Shown: positions 45,358-55,375, counted from the stretch's first letter. The stretch: 64,000 nt of DNA from Aldehydirespirator sp965220485 (GCA_965220485.1 OZ244832.1:2728001-2792000); one strand, 5' to 3'. Notes: a model not told the origin generated them from the sequence alone. A program made the numbers and translations.

Positions 45358-46143
45358 GTGCACACCGACGAGGGAGTGATCAGGTCGATGGCTCGGATCA
45401 ACACTGTGCCTCGCAGCGAGCGCGGCGAGCCCAGCCAGTGGGGGAAGGCCGCCGCGCACGAGCTGGCGCACGGTCTGGGGCTGCTGGACCTCTACCCCTA
45501 CGACGCCGATCGCCATGAACTGCCGGAGGCACCACCGGCAAGGATGTGGGTACACAGCGAGTTCGGTCTGATGGGTCTGAATACGGCCTTTCCGGCACAC
45601 CCCGAAGACGGTCGCCTCGAGATCACCGGGCGCCATACTTACGGACCCCGTGCTGCCGGCTACACCAACTACCTCGACGCCCGTGAGATACTGGCCTGGA
45701 GCCGTTGGCAGATGGGGTGGCTCGACGAGTCACAGGTCCACTGCATCACCACCCCGGATGCGAGAGTGACGCTGAGTCCCGTGACCGACCCCGGCGACGC
45801 GGCCGTCATGGCCGCGGTACCGCTGTCGGACACTGAAATGCTCGTCGTCGAGAGCGGGCGCAAGTTCGGTTACGACGCCGAAGAGGAGCGTCGCCACCCT
45901 GATGGCGCGCTCATCAACGTTCCGACCCTCGCTACCGAGGGTGTGCTGGTGTACACCGTCGACACCTCGGTCGGCTCGGGCGAGCTGGCCACGAAGCTGG
46001 CCGGCGACCCCGGCAACGGGCAGGTCGACGACTATCCGATCCTCACCCGAGGCGACCGGGTAGTGGTGCGGGGCTACACGGTCGGGGTGGTGTCCGGCGA
46101 CGGCGACACCCACACCGTCTCGATCATCAAGACCCGCGACTGA
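45358..46143 (+). CDS. M6-like metalloprotease, C-terminal part
   Basis: 261 aa from GTG 45358. AAAHELAHGLGLLDLYPYD carries HExxHxxGLLD, the zinc site. LDAREILAWSRWQMGWLDES and LVVESGRKFGY are conserved in M6-like peptidases. No signal peptide or propeptide is present, so it may be a truncated relative of the SLH-metalloprotease at 36425. Another frameshifted fragment of the same family lies at 57991-58170. Secretion is unlikely in this form. Confidence 0.65.
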   Translation: MHTDEGVIRSMARINTVPRSERGEPSQWGKAAAHELAHGLGLLDLYPYDADRHELPEAPPARMWVHSEFGLMGLNTAFPAHPEDGRLEITGRHTYGPRAAGYTNYLDAREILAWSRWQMGWLDESQVHCITTPDARVTLSPVTDPGDAAVMAAVPLSDTEMLVVESGRKFGYDAEEERRHPDGALINVPTLATEGVLVYTVDTSVGSGELATKLAGDPGNGQVDDYPILTRGDRVVVRGYTVGVVSGDGDTHTVSIIKTRD

Positions 46144-46314
46144 CGGCCCGGCCGCGGGGCTGGCTGACTGCGTTCAAGCGGTATCCGCTGTTTTCGATGC
46201 ATGCGATGATGCATTGTTGTTCCACCTTGCAGTCGGCTAGAGTCAAGGCTGCCGTCGCAAGCCGCGGTTTCGGTTCGCCTCACGCATAGCCCACCGAACA
46301 GAGGCACGAGCACC

Positions 46315-46698
46315 ATGGACACGAGCACGCTTGACTTCAACACCCTGACACTGCTGGTGACACTGCTTGTGGCGATCATGGGCTCGACCCTCACCATTGT
46401 CAGCTTGATGTTCCGGCAGTTCAACCGACACGAGGAGAGCATCAGGGCTCTGAACACCAACGTCGCTGTCTTGGACACCAAGGTCGATGCGCTGGACACC
46501 AAGGTGACTGCCCTGGAAGGCAAGGTCGACGCGATGGGCCGTGATGTCTCGGACAGCCGGGAGAGGCTGGCCAGGGTGGAGGGCCACTTGCTGGCGCCTG
46601 AGGGTTTCACGCTTCGCGAGGATCATCAAGGAGACCCGCGACGAGTTCAGCGGCACGATCAAGTAGTCCAGCGAGGAGACGCATCGAGGGCTACTTGA
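46315..46698 (+). CDS. small single-span membrane protein with coiled coil (family member 2)
   Basis: 127 aa. Membrane span TLLVTLLVAIMGSTLTIVSL is followed by heptads with a repeated seven-residue VDALDTK/VTALEGK pattern and RLARVEGHLLAPEGF. The end may be frameshifted: in the next frame ARIIKETRDEFSGTIK-stop reads as a better helical tail. TTGTTG and TAGAGT spaced by 18 bases (about 46216-46245) could be the promoter. Function unknown; related in layout to 41370, 48139 and 56765. Confidence 0.6.
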   Translation: MDTSTLDFNTLTLLVTLLVAIMGSTLTIVSLMFRQFNRHEESIRALNTNVAVLDTKVDALDTKVTALEGKVDAMGRDVSDSRERLARVEGHLLAPEGFTLREDHQGDPRRVQRHDQVVQRGDASRAT

Positions 46699-46829
46699 GG
46701 ATCTCACCCCTGCCCCAGCAGGTGACGGTCCGTCGGTCCGCAGCCCGCACGAGAGCCAAGCACCTGCGTCCACGGCGCGGCCATCTCCACGACGACCGAC
46801 CCCAGAAACACTACTTCGATGTGTCAGAT

Positions 46830-46883
46830 GTGTCCGCAGCGTCGCACGTGTCCGCGGCGTCGCACGTGTCCGCGGCGTCGCAC
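46830..46883. repeat. 18-bp tandem repeat, three copies
   Basis: GTGTCCGCRGCGTCGCAC repeated three times without interruption. Its frame reads a Val-Ser-Ala-Ala-Ser-His repeat at the end of a short ORF without other support. Confidence 0.85.
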
Positions 46884-47107
46884 CACCGCCCTGGGCGACC
46901 GGGCATCGTGGGGACTGGTTGACGGCATGACTCCGTGACTGACGACGATCACTGAAACTCCCCAGTTCCGATCACGGTATTCCCAGCGCGGCTGGGGGTG
47001 GGCACCTGCCCGTTCAGCGGCTTAGAGGCAGCGCGGATAGGTGACCATCCACCGGTCGTCGGGTTGTCCCGAGTGAACTTTCGGGCGCAGCAACCAACGA
47101 CGACCAG

Positions 47108-48015
47108 GTGGAGGTTTCTGTCATTATGCGCGCGTTCAAGCCGGAGGTGTTCGATGCTGTATGGGGGGCCGTCAGGGCGCTGTTGCCGGCTGCAAGCCGG
47201 TTCCACCCGTTGGGATGTCACCGCCCCCGGGTCCCTGATGAGATGTGCTTTCGGGGCCTCATGATCCGTCTGGTGACGGGGGCGTCGTGGATCGCTGTCG
47301 AGGCGGTCATGGGCTTCGAGGTGTCAGACACCACGCTTCGGGCCCGCCGTGACGAGTGGATCGCGGCCGGGGTGTTCGATGAGCTCTGCGCCGAGGCCCT
47401 GGCCGCCTTTGACCGCATCGTGGGCCTCGAGCAGTTCGATCGCTTCGCCAGCTGGGCGGCCGGTCTCGATCCCGAGCAGACGCCGTTCATGTTCGTGGTC
47501 TCCGCGGTGCCCGTGTTGCACACACGGGCCGCGGTTGTGCACGCCGACGAGTATGTGGGGGCCTCGGCGACGACCTGCAGGACTCCTGGGAGCACGAACT
47601 CCACGACGTCGAGCGGGCCGCATCGATGGAAGCGCTGTTCGGGGCGGTCGCCCGCGGCGTCAAGGTGGCGGTGCTCAGCGGCGATGTCCACGCATCCGCG
47701 GTCTTCTCTCTCGACGATGACGCCGGCAACCGCGTCTACCAGCTCACCTCCAGCGCAGTCACGTACAACCCCTCGCGGCTGGTGTCGTGGGCGCTGCGTC
47801 TCGGTGCCGCGGACGACGGCGAGACCGCCGAGGGCCACCGCTTCCGCCGCCTCGCGCTGTACGCCGAAGCGTCGTACGCGCTCATCAGCGTCGACCCCCG
47901 AAGCGGGGAGGCCTGGTTTAAGCTGTACGGCGAGCAGAAGCTGGACGTCCCGCCGGACATGCCGGGTGAATCCGTTCCGCTGACCCACTCACTGGCCAAG
48001 ATCCGGCTGTTCTAG
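47108..48015 (+). pseudogene. IS5-type transposase N-terminus fused to a PhoD-like phosphatase C-terminus, frameshifted
   Basis: Codons to about 47415 match the DUF4096-type N-terminus of IS5-family transposases (VWGAVRALLPAASRFHPLGC, then DTTLRARRDEWIAAGVFDEL and AFDRIVGL). The sequence then turns into PhoD-like alkaline phosphatase (EQFDRFASWAAGLDPEQTPF), changes frame in a run of five G near 47555, and continues GLGDDLQDSWEHELHDVERA and VAVLSGDVHASAVFSL to a normal end at 48015. Neither part is complete. A fusion scar of two unrelated genes. Confidence 0.72.
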
Positions 48016-48030
48016 CGGCGAGCAAGGACT

Positions 48031-48059
48031 TTGCACTTCAGCCACTGCTGATATATGCT
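48031..48059 (+). promoter_or_regulatory. candidate sigma70-type promoter for the 48139 gene
   Basis: TTGCAC (48031-48036) and TATGCT (48054-48059) are separated by 17 bases, in an AT-rich pocket between the phosphatase remnant and the coiled-coil gene. Confidence 0.4.
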
Positions 48060-48138
48060 GATGCACAACCTTGCCACTGGGTGTCAACGGTGTGCCTTCG
48101 GCTCTGCCGTCCGCTCACCCGACCCGAACGAGGTTGCT

Positions 48139-48588
48139 GTGCCCTCATCCTCTAGCTCTGCCGCCGCTCAACCACCTGCTCAGATGGCCCCAACGCCCGA
48201 CCCCCGACCAACGGCACCAGCCGCCGACGAGGCTCTGGCCGGGCCGCGCCGCGGCTATGTGGGAGCCTCATGGGCCAAGTTCAGCGAAAACGCCATCCCA
48301 AGTCTGATCGTGGGCATCATCGCAGGTCTGGTGATCTTCAGCTTCAACGAGACCAGCGACAGGATCACCAGGCTCGAAGACGACATCGACGCCAGATTCG
48401 CCGCCGTGGACGCCAGATTCACCAAGCTCGAAGACGACATCGACGCCAGATTCACCAAGCTCGAAGACGAGATCGACGCCAGGTTCACCAAGCTGGAGGA
48501 GAACCAGCAGGAGATCGCCTTGACGCTGGCGAGACTCGTTGCTCTGTTTGAAGCTAGCGACGAGGCAAAGGCCGCCCCATCGGGCTAG
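48139..48588 (+). CDS. small single-span membrane protein with 11-residue coiled-coil repeats (family member 3)
   Basis: 149 aa from GTG 48139 with GAGG 6 bases upstream. A Ser/Pro/Ala-rich cytosolic N-terminus (~55 aa) precedes the span SLIVGIIAGLVIFSF. Then comes a helix built of RFTKLEDDIDA-type undecads (four copies) and a final EENQQEIALTLARLVALFEA. Undecad repeats form right-handed or straight coiled coils. The same design, with KFDALDA repeats, is found at 56765. No homologue with known function is recognised. Confidence 0.65.
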   Translation: MPSSSSSAAAQPPAQMAPTPDPRPTAPAADEALAGPRRGYVGASWAKFSENAIPSLIVGIIAGLVIFSFNETSDRITRLEDDIDARFAAVDARFTKLEDDIDARFTKLEDEIDARFTKLEENQQEIALTLARLVALFEASDEAKAAPSG

Positions 48589-48699
48589 CGAAGCAGCCGA
48601 GTCCCGCTAGCCAGCTGGCCCTGTCTGATACTGCCACAGCACAACTGTGGGAGGCCTTCCGCGCTGGTGGTGGCGCGGAGTTGGTGCGCGAGACCCCAC

Positions 48700-48852
48700 C
48701 AAGCCGTGGGACACTGTCGAGCCCTTCGCGTCGAGATGGGAGTCTTTCCCGCTCTTGGCGCTGCGCTCACAGGCCGCTTGGCGACGGCCTCGCTACTCCA
48801 AGCCCTTCGAGCACGGAGGAGTCGTGGCCTATCCGCTCGGCCTCCTAGCTTA
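48700..48852. repeat. dispersed-repeat relative of the 151-bp unit
   Basis: AGCCCTTCGCGTCGAGATGG, TCCCGCTCTTG, GCTGCGCTCACAGGCCGCTT, ACGGCCTCGCT and CCTATCCGCTCGGCCTCC occur in the same order and spacing as in the 151-bp repeat at 8963-9433. The remaining 48589-48953 gap holds no convincing gene. Confidence 0.6.
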
Positions 48853-48953
48853 GGGTGCCAGACGCTGTTGTCGTCTGTTGAGCCCATCTGAGGGACACAC
48901 AACGGGCAGTACCAGCACTGTGGCCTGTGGATCGAACCGAAGGAGATCGAAAG

Positions 48954-50105
48954 ATGGGCAAGCTCACCGCAGCCGGCGTCCGAGCACTCAACACGCCGGG
49001 CAAGCACCACGACCAGCACGGCCTCATCCTGCGGGTGGCGCCCGGAGGGTCCAAGCAATGGATCTGGCGGGGCACGATCCGCGGGCGGCGCCGAGACATC
49101 GGGCTGGGTGCCGTGGCCTACACGACGCTGGCCGAGGCCCGCGACATCGCCTACCAGTACCGCAAGATGGCGCGGGCTGGAGGCGACCCCACCGCGTTGC
49201 GTCCCGAAGGAACCATCCCCACCTTCGCCGAAGCCGCCGAGCGCGTCATCGAGGCCCACCGCGGAGGCTGGAAGGAGGGCGGCAAGTCCGAGGAGAACTG
49301 GCGATCCTCGCTGCAGCGCTACGCCTACCCCCGAATCGGCTCCATGACCGTCGATGAGATCACGACCGCCGACCTGCTGCACGTCCTGCTCCCGATCTGG
49401 CACGAGAAGCGCGAGACCGCCCGCAAGGTCAAGACCCGAGTAGGCATCGTCATGCGCTACGCCATGGCTGAGGGCCACCGCAGCGACGACCCCGTAGGCC
49501 CGGTGCTGGCCGCGGCGCTGCCCCGCTACAACGGCACCCCGGCCAAGCATTTCGCCAGCCTGCCTTACCGCGAGATCGCCGCGGCACTCGCCAGGCTCGA
49601 TTCCTCAGCCCGAATGTGGCGCCCGACAGTGGCCTGTCTGTGGTTCATCGCCGCCACCGTGGCTCGCAGCGGCGAGGCCAGGCTCGCCTCATGGGAGGAG
49701 ATCGACGTCGGCACCAGGACCTGGACTGTGCCCGGTGGGCGCACCAAGACCGGCCGGGAGCATGTGGTGCCGCTGTCGCCGGTGGCGGTAGCCGCGCTCG
49801 ACGAGGCCCGCAGCTACGGCGACGGCTTCGGGTTGGTGTTCCCGTCGCTGACCGGCCGAACGCTGTCCAACGGCACGCTGAGCCGGTTCACCCGCGCCGA
49901 GGGCTTCACGCCCCATGGTCTGCGAGCTTCGTTCAGAACCTGGTGCGCCGAGACCGGGGTGCCCCGCGAGGTAGCGGAGGCAGCGCTGGCGCACTCAGCC
50001 GGGGTCGTGGAGCGGGCCTACCAGCGATCCGACCTGCTCGCCGCACGCCGCGAGGTCATGGATGCCTGGGCGAGGGAACTCGTCGCTGCCACACCCGGCT
50101 CGTGA
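48954..50105 (+). CDS. P4-type tyrosine integrase
   Basis: 383 aa from ATG 48954 (AGGAG 9 bases upstream). N-terminal DUF4102-like arm domain (KLTAAGVRALNTPGKHHDQH; WRGTIRGRRRDIGLGAVAYT), core-binding helices, then the catalytic set: ARSGEARLASWEEI (Arg), GGRTKTGREHVVPLS (Lys), HGLRASFRTW (HxxR), LAHSAGVVERAYQRSD (His and Tyr). It mediates site-specific integration of an island or prophage. No tRNA or att duplication was seen next to it, so the element boundary is unknown. Confidence 0.9.
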   Translation: MGKLTAAGVRALNTPGKHHDQHGLILRVAPGGSKQWIWRGTIRGRRRDIGLGAVAYTTLAEARDIAYQYRKMARAGGDPTALRPEGTIPTFAEAAERVIEAHRGGWKEGGKSEENWRSSLQRYAYPRIGSMTVDEITTADLLHVLLPIWHEKRETARKVKTRVGIVMRYAMAEGHRSDDPVGPVLAAALPRYNGTPAKHFASLPYREIAAALARLDSSARMWRPTVACLWFIAATVARSGEARLASWEEIDVGTRTWTVPGGRTKTGREHVVPLSPVAVAALDEARSYGDGFGLVFPSLTGRTLSNGTLSRFTRAEGFTPHGLRASFRTWCAETGVPREVAEAALAHSAGVVERAYQRSDLLAARREVMDAWARELVAATPGS

Positions 50106-50204
50106 CCGCGCGCCGCCGACTGCCGGATGGGGCCTATTTTTGGGGGACAAGTCGAGGACAACGACATACGCGCGGCACCCACAAAGAGCGTTTGACCTGT
50201 GCTA

Positions 50205-52787
50205 ATGAGCATAATTCAGAGGCCGGGTTGGGCAGTGCTCGCCAGCGGCGCCTTGATCGCATCGCTCCTCGCGGTCGGGGCGAGCCCGGCGGGTGCTGAT
50301 CATCCGGGGGCTAGTAACCTGAGAGGCGACAAAGCGCCTGATGAGAAGCCGTGGAACGATCCAGACGACCACGCATGGCCGTGGACTTCGGCGTGTGTGG
50401 GCGACGCACTCGACGATCACATGTTCACCGACGTGTCCGAGGGTCACGTCTTTACGGATGCGATCAACTGCATCGCCTACTACGGGGTCACCAGCGGCAC
50501 CGGCGACGGCTCGACGTACTCCCCGAACGATGAGGTGACCCGGGCCCAGATGGCGGTGTTCATCGCCCGGGCCGCGACCGCGGCGGGTGTCGATCTCGGC
50601 TCCGGCAGCGGCGGGTTCAACGACCTCGACGGCGTCTGGTCCGAGGCGCAGGACGCGATCAACCAGCTGGCCGCCAAGGGGATGATTTCCGCCGGCGGCG
50701 CCTTCAGGCCCGACGACGCGATCACCCGCGCGGAGATGGCGACGTTCCTGTTCGGGCTGCTCTTGGAGGCCTCGCCGATCGTGTCGCTCGCCGACAGGTT
50801 CAACAGGCCGTGCGCGGCAGTGAGCGGGATATGCTCGGTCCGGTTGGGGGATGGCGCTTCGGCACTGCCGGTCAATGACTGGTTCCCCGACGCGCGCGAC
50901 TCTTTGCCCCTCGAAGTCGACAGGCACGTCTCGGCGATGTGGGAGCTGGGCGTCACCGGAGGCGCAGAGAATCTTCCCCCCGGCCCGGACCTTCCCGATG
51001 TCCTGGTCAGCATCAAGACCCATGCGTTCGTAGGTTCGGCGCGCGGCGCTCGGCCGGTACAGGTGGTGTCGTTGCCGCTGTCTTTTGATGAGGACGGCAA
51101 GGCGACCTTCCCCGTCTCCGGGCTTCTCGACCCGGTGCCGTACCTCAGAGGGGACAAGTACGACACCGACATCACGATCCAGGACTTCCCGATAGACCAG
51201 ACCCCGGGTCCGTTCCCGCTGCCTCACAACTACGTCCCGCAGGGCACCGTCAACCGTGGCCAGATGGCGGCGTTCATCGCTCGGGCTCTGGCCCACACCA
51301 CGGTGCGTCCCTCCGGCGTCACCGCGCAGTACGAGCGTCACGAACAAAATGTGATCGTCTCGGTGCGCGACGGCGACTTCCAGCCGGTTTCCAACGCCGT
51401 GGTGGACGTGTTCCACATCGACGTCCCCGGTGCCGACTTGGCCTTCAAGGGCGACGGATCCTGCGGCGAGGTTGCAAATCTCGACGGCAAGTACGCGTGC
51501 GAGATCGACAAGACAGACAACATCACCGGCGGCGCTGGCGATGTCACGATGAGTCTGAAGCCGCCGATCTTGGACAGCGTCCACGGCACCACGGTCTGGG
51601 CCTGGACCGGCGACGACGAGGACGAGGTGGACGTTGACGACACCGAGCTCTACCCGCTCGACATTCCCGGGGGCATATATGAGCCTCCCGCGATGATAAG
51701 CGTCAGCAACAGCCACGGCGGCGTGAAGGCGCATCTGGGTTCGTCCGTCGAATTCACGCTGCAAATCCGGGACAAGTACGGCAACGCCGCGGCCGACTTC
51801 GATGAAGACTTGACGTTCGTCAATGGCATCATGATCCCCCTATCGGCAGCGGTTACCGACGCACTGCCCGCGTACAACGTGCTCCTTGGACCTGTAGCAG
51901 GAGGTGGTGACCCAGTCGATAGCGGAGGGTTCACTGGGGTCTTCAGCACCGAGGACAGCCTCGCGAGCGGTTCCGCGGATGTCTCAGTCAGCGTCGGGCC
52001 TGAGCCGTTGTACGTCGCTGCGAACGCGCGCGGGGCGGCCACCCGGGTGAAGGTGACAGTGGTCGACCAGTACGGCGACCCGCTCCCGGGCAGAGAGGTC
52101 CGGCTCAGCACTAGCCGGACGACGCCCGCAAGCCAACTCGTGGACACCGATGACGATAACACCGTCGACAGCATCGTGATCGCCAGCAACAAGTACTTGG
52201 CTGTGGACCGCAGCGGTTCCTACACCTTCGGCTACGAGCGATCAGGAGACGGCACCGGCGGTGCAGAATCCGACATGCTCACAGCCGACGTGAAGCCGTG
52301 GGACCACGACGGCGACGGCTGTACGCAGGAGAGAATCGACGATGCAGGCGACACTGGCTGCATCGTCGGTTCCGCTACGGTTCGTTCCGCTACGGTTCCG
52401 CTGACTCCGACCGACGGAATGGAGACCATGCAGTGGGCGTCTGCGGCCGGCGGGGAAGCGGCTGCGGCGAAGCAGATCCTCAGGGTCGACACGGACACGG
52501 ACACGATCTTCGTGGGCGTGGTGGACGCCGGCGACATGGTGACCGACCGCACGGTGGAGGTGATCTACTACGACTCGAACGACCGGTTCAACATCGTCAG
52601 ACCTACGGCGGAGGAAGCGAGTCCCGATCCTGATGCTGTTGGCTACGCCGAGTTTGAGCGGAGTCTGTTCAACCTCAAGGGCTTCATGCTGTCGTGGGAT
52701 ATCGTCGGCACCGGTAGCAGGGATGTCAACGGGTACACGTTGACCACCCCTGCCCTTGCCGACATCGACGCGGTGATCTACTGGTAG
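50205..52787 (+). CDS. secreted SLH and Ig-like surface protein, type A (copy 1)
   Basis: 860 aa. Signal peptide MSIIQRPGWAVLASGALIAS then LLAVGASPAGA, cleaved before DHPG. Three SLH modules: HMFTDVSEGHVFTDAINCIA with VTRAQMAVFIARAATAAGVD; GGFNDLDGVWSEAQDAINQL with ITRAEMATFLFGLL; and a third ending VNRGQMAAFIARALAHT. C-terminal half is beta-rich with an invasin/Big-like strand pattern (VKVTVVDQYGDPLPGREVRL) and ends DAVIYW. SLH modules attach such proteins to pyruvylated wall polymer or the envelope. Paralogue 60614-63157 in inverted orientation. Confidence 0.82.
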   Translation: MSIIQRPGWAVLASGALIASLLAVGASPAGADHPGASNLRGDKAPDEKPWNDPDDHAWPWTSACVGDALDDHMFTDVSEGHVFTDAINCIAYYGVTSGTGDGSTYSPNDEVTRAQMAVFIARAATAAGVDLGSGSGGFNDLDGVWSEAQDAINQLAAKGMISAGGAFRPDDAITRAEMATFLFGLLLEASPIVSLADRFNRPCAAVSGICSVRLGDGASALPVNDWFPDARDSLPLEVDRHVSAMWELGVTGGAENLPPGPDLPDVLVSIKTHAFVGSARGARPVQVVSLPLSFDEDGKATFPVSGLLDPVPYLRGDKYDTDITIQDFPIDQTPGPFPLPHNYVPQGTVNRGQMAAFIARALAHTTVRPSGVTAQYERHEQNVIVSVRDGDFQPVSNAVVDVFHIDVPGADLAFKGDGSCGEVANLDGKYACEIDKTDNITGGAGDVTMSLKPPILDSVHGTTVWAWTGDDEDEVDVDDTELYPLDIPGGIYEPPAMISVSNSHGGVKAHLGSSVEFTLQIRDKYGNAAADFDEDLTFVNGIMIPLSAAVTDALPAYNVLLGPVAGGGDPVDSGGFTGVFSTEDSLASGSADVSVSVGPEPLYVAANARGAATRVKVTVVDQYGDPLPGREVRLSTSRTTPASQLVDTDDDNTVDSIVIASNKYLAVDRSGSYTFGYERSGDGTGGAESDMLTADVKPWDHDGDGCTQERIDDAGDTGCIVGSATVRSATVPLTPTDGMETMQWASAAGGEAAAAKQILRVDTDTDTIFVGVVDAGDMVTDRTVEVIYYDSNDRFNIVRPTAEEASPDPDAVGYAEFERSLFNLKGFMLSWDIVGTGSRDVNGYTLTTPALADIDAVIYW

Positions 52788-55257
52788 GTCGGTTTATTGG
52801 TAGGTCCAAACCCGAGGGGAGGCCCCGGCCCATGGCGGCCGGGGCCTCCCCGCGTCTGCGGCTAGACGCTGCGCCGCTCTTTGCAGCAAGTACGGCACTC
52901 ATGATCCAGCGAACAGGAGGGGCACCGATGATCCAGCGAACAGGAGGGGCACCCATGATCCAGCCAATGAGGAGGCGCCGCTCGGGCTGGGGGGTGTTCG
53001 CCGTCGGCGCCCTGGTCGCCTCGGTGCTGGCCGCCGGAGCCGTCCCGGCCGCGGCGGTGACCGACCGGGCCGACCGCACGACTCGATTGTCGGCGTGTGT
53101 GGCCGCCGCCGCGGGGGACCGCATGTTCTCTGACGTGTCTGTGGACCACGCCCACCGTGCTGCGATCAACTGCATCGCCTACTACGAGATCACCGAGGGC
53201 ACTGGCGACGGTTCGACGTACTCGCCGAACCGGGAGGTGACCCGGGCCGAGATGGCGGTGTTCGTCGCCCGGGCCGCGGCCGCCGCGGGCGTCGATCTCG
53301 GCTCGGGCGGCGGCGGGTTCAACGATGTCGGCGGCGGCTGGGCCGAGGCCCGCGACGCGATCAACGGGCTCGCTGCGAGGGGGATCATCCCCTCCGGCGG
53401 CGCCTTCAGGCCCGACGACGCGATCACCCGGGCCGAGATGGCGACCTTCCTGATCGGGCTGCTCGCCAAGGCCTCGCCGAAGGTGACGATCGACTCGGGC
53501 GGCGCGATCCTGCTGGGCGCTCCAGGCTCACGAACAGAGGCCGACGACCACTTCGCTGACGCGCGCGCTTCGGTGCTTGCCGCCAACGACGTCGAGATCT
53601 CGGCGCTGTATGAGCTGGGCGTCACCAAGGGCGCCAGCCCTGCCGCGGTGCAGGACGACACCGAACCGCCGCTCGACTTCAACTACGAGCCCGAAGGCAC
53701 CGTCGACCGCGGCCAGATGGCGGCGTTCATCACCCGGGCTCTGGCCCACACGTCGGTGCGCCCCCGCGGCGTGACCGCTCAGTACGACGGCGCCGAGGTG
53801 GTCGTCTCGGTGCGCGACGGCAGGTACCAGCCGGTGCCGCAGGCCGCCGTCGACGTCTTCTGGGCGACCGCCGGCCGAGCCGGCAGAGCCCTCCTTGCCA
53901 ACGGCGCCTGCCGCCTCTCGGCCGTCACCGGGGCCGACCAGTCCTCGTACCCGTGCGAGATCGACGACACCGACCCCGTCACCGGACGCGACGGCGACGC
54001 CAGGGTGGCGGTGGCCGGCCTGCGGCGCGTGCCGGCAGGCGGCGCCGTCGTGTGGGCGTGGACCGGCCAGAACGAAGACACCCTAGAGGCGGGCGCCGGC
54101 GCCTACAGACTCGATGTGGCCGAGGGCGCCGACGCCCGCTTCGCCACCACCACGCTCGTCACCACAACGTTCGAAGCCCAGAAGGTGCGCTTCGGCCGTT
54201 CGGTCACCTACTCGATGCAGTTGAAGGACCCCACCGGCGACGTGCACCGGGGCGTCGACGGTGCCGAACCGGCCCGATGGACGCTCTCGGTGCACGTGAC
54301 CGGCCACCGCGACGCCCCGGAACCGCCCGAGGAGACGCTGGTGTCCGACTCGTCCGGAGAGGCAGTCTTCTCGGTCCCCTTCGTAGGCAGGTTCGACGAT
54401 CCCAACCCCGCCAGAAGCGGCGACGAACTGATCGCCACCTTCACGCTGATCCCGGCCGGCAACGCGCCGCCCGGCTTCGCCACCGTCGACGCCGACGGGC
54501 GACGGGCCACAACCGGCACGCTGATCTTCAGCGACGAAGCCCCCAGGATTGCCACGGCCACCATCGACACGCCCGACTACATCCACGTGTCGGACCGCGG
54601 CGAGACACCCAACCGCGTGACCGTGACCGTGCTCGACCAGTACGGCTCGCCCTTCCTGGGTGCCACGGTCAGGCTCCAAAGCGCGGGCGCGAACGTCACA
54701 CTCGACAGCACAGGAGCAGTGGACAGCCGCGGCTCGCGCCAGTTCTCCTATCGCTACAGCGGCGAGGGCCGCGTGACCGAAACCCTGACCGCCGACGCCA
54801 GCAGGCCCGGCACCACCAGCAGGAGCGAGACCGCCGAGGTGCACTGGACCGTCGACGCCCGACCCAGCGGCACCAACAGGACCGTGCTGGCCGGCGACGT
54901 ACACCGCAGGCATATCGTGGTCGAAGACGGCGGCCCCGTGCTCCTGGCCTACGACGGCAACGACCGGTTCAACCTGGGCGGCGCTCCCGCCACCCTCGCC
55001 GTCTTCGAGACCGAAGTCGCTGAGGCGCTCGAACGCGACAATCCCGGCCGGCAACTTACTTGGAGCAACTACGGGACCGACAGCGCCCGGCGCGTCACGG
55101 AGTACAACCTGAGCTGAACCGGCGCGCGCCGCCAGCTGCGCTCACCGTGCCACCGGGACTCCGGGGCCGAGCAGCGTGATCGGGACGCTCGGGCAGACGG
55201 TTCGCCAAAGCTCAAAGTGGGCTGTCGACCTGATCGAGCAGTCCAGCAAGGGGAACC
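50218..55257. repeat. left arm of a ~5-kb inverted duplication of the SLH gene pair
   Basis: Sequence from AGAGGCCG (50218) through both SLH genes and their 3' flank (to GGGGAACC, 55257) reappears, diverged, as the reverse complement of 58171-63180. Non-coding 3' flanks match closely (for example GCTCAAAGTGGGCTGTCGAC in both), so the homology is nucleotide-level and not only protein family. Confidence 0.8.
52955..55117 (+). CDS. secreted SLH and Ig-like surface protein, type B (copy 1)
   Basis: 720 aa from ATG 52955. The 27-bp start region with its AGGAGGGG site is triplicated (ATGs at 52901, 52928, 52955), so nearby alternative starts are in frame. Signal peptide RRSGWGVFAVGALVASVLAA, cleaved after VPAAA. 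SLH modules: RMFSDVSVDHAHRAAINCIA, GGFNDVGGGWAEARDAINGL, and DDHFADARASVLAANDVEIS with VDRGQMAAFITRALAHT. The C-terminus has Ig-like strands (VTVTVLDQYGSPFLGATVRL) and ends RRVTEYNLS. Partner of type A; inverted paralogue at 58311. Confidence 0.82.
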   Translation: MIQPMRRRRSGWGVFAVGALVASVLAAGAVPAAAVTDRADRTTRLSACVAAAAGDRMFSDVSVDHAHRAAINCIAYYEITEGTGDGSTYSPNREVTRAEMAVFVARAAAAAGVDLGSGGGGFNDVGGGWAEARDAINGLAARGIIPSGGAFRPDDAITRAEMATFLIGLLAKASPKVTIDSGGAILLGAPGSRTEADDHFADARASVLAANDVEISALYELGVTKGASPAAVQDDTEPPLDFNYEPEGTVDRGQMAAFITRALAHTSVRPRGVTAQYDGAEVVVSVRDGRYQPVPQAAVDVFWATAGRAGRALLANGACRLSAVTGADQSSYPCEIDDTDPVTGRDGDARVAVAGLRRVPAGGAVVWAWTGQNEDTLEAGAGAYRLDVAEGADARFATTTLVTTTFEAQKVRFGRSVTYSMQLKDPTGDVHRGVDGAEPARWTLSVHVTGHRDAPEPPEETLVSDSSGEAVFSVPFVGRFDDPNPARSGDELIATFTLIPAGNAPPGFATVDADGRRATTGTLIFSDEAPRIATATIDTPDYIHVSDRGETPNRVTVTVLDQYGSPFLGATVRLQSAGANVTLDSTGAVDSRGSRQFSYRYSGEGRVTETLTADASRPGTTSRSETAEVHWTVDARPSGTNRTVLAGDVHRRHIVVEDGGPVLLAYDGNDRFNLGGAPATLAVFETEVAEALERDNPGRQLTWSNYGTDSARRVTEYNLS

Positions 55258-55334
55258 GACCGGCTAACGAGCACCGGGTGGCGGCAAGAAGGGGATCCCG
55301 TGCGGTCCGGGAGCCCGTCACCGGCCCTTGCCAT

Positions 55335-55350
55335 GAATGTAATTGCATTC
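55335..55350. promoter_or_regulatory. near-perfect 16-bp palindrome upstream of the DUF5678-like gene
   Basis: GAATGTAATTGCATTC reads almost the same on both strands (one mismatched pair). It lies 26 bases before a good -35/-10 pair and may be an operator. Confidence 0.35.
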
Positions 55351-55375
55351 CCAGCATTCTCGATCCACCACGCAG

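Noticed and set aside
48589..48953. tRNA or attachment site next to the integrase
   Set aside because: No cloverleaf or terminal CCA-like structure could be found by eye; the segment is instead explained in part by a dispersed repeat.
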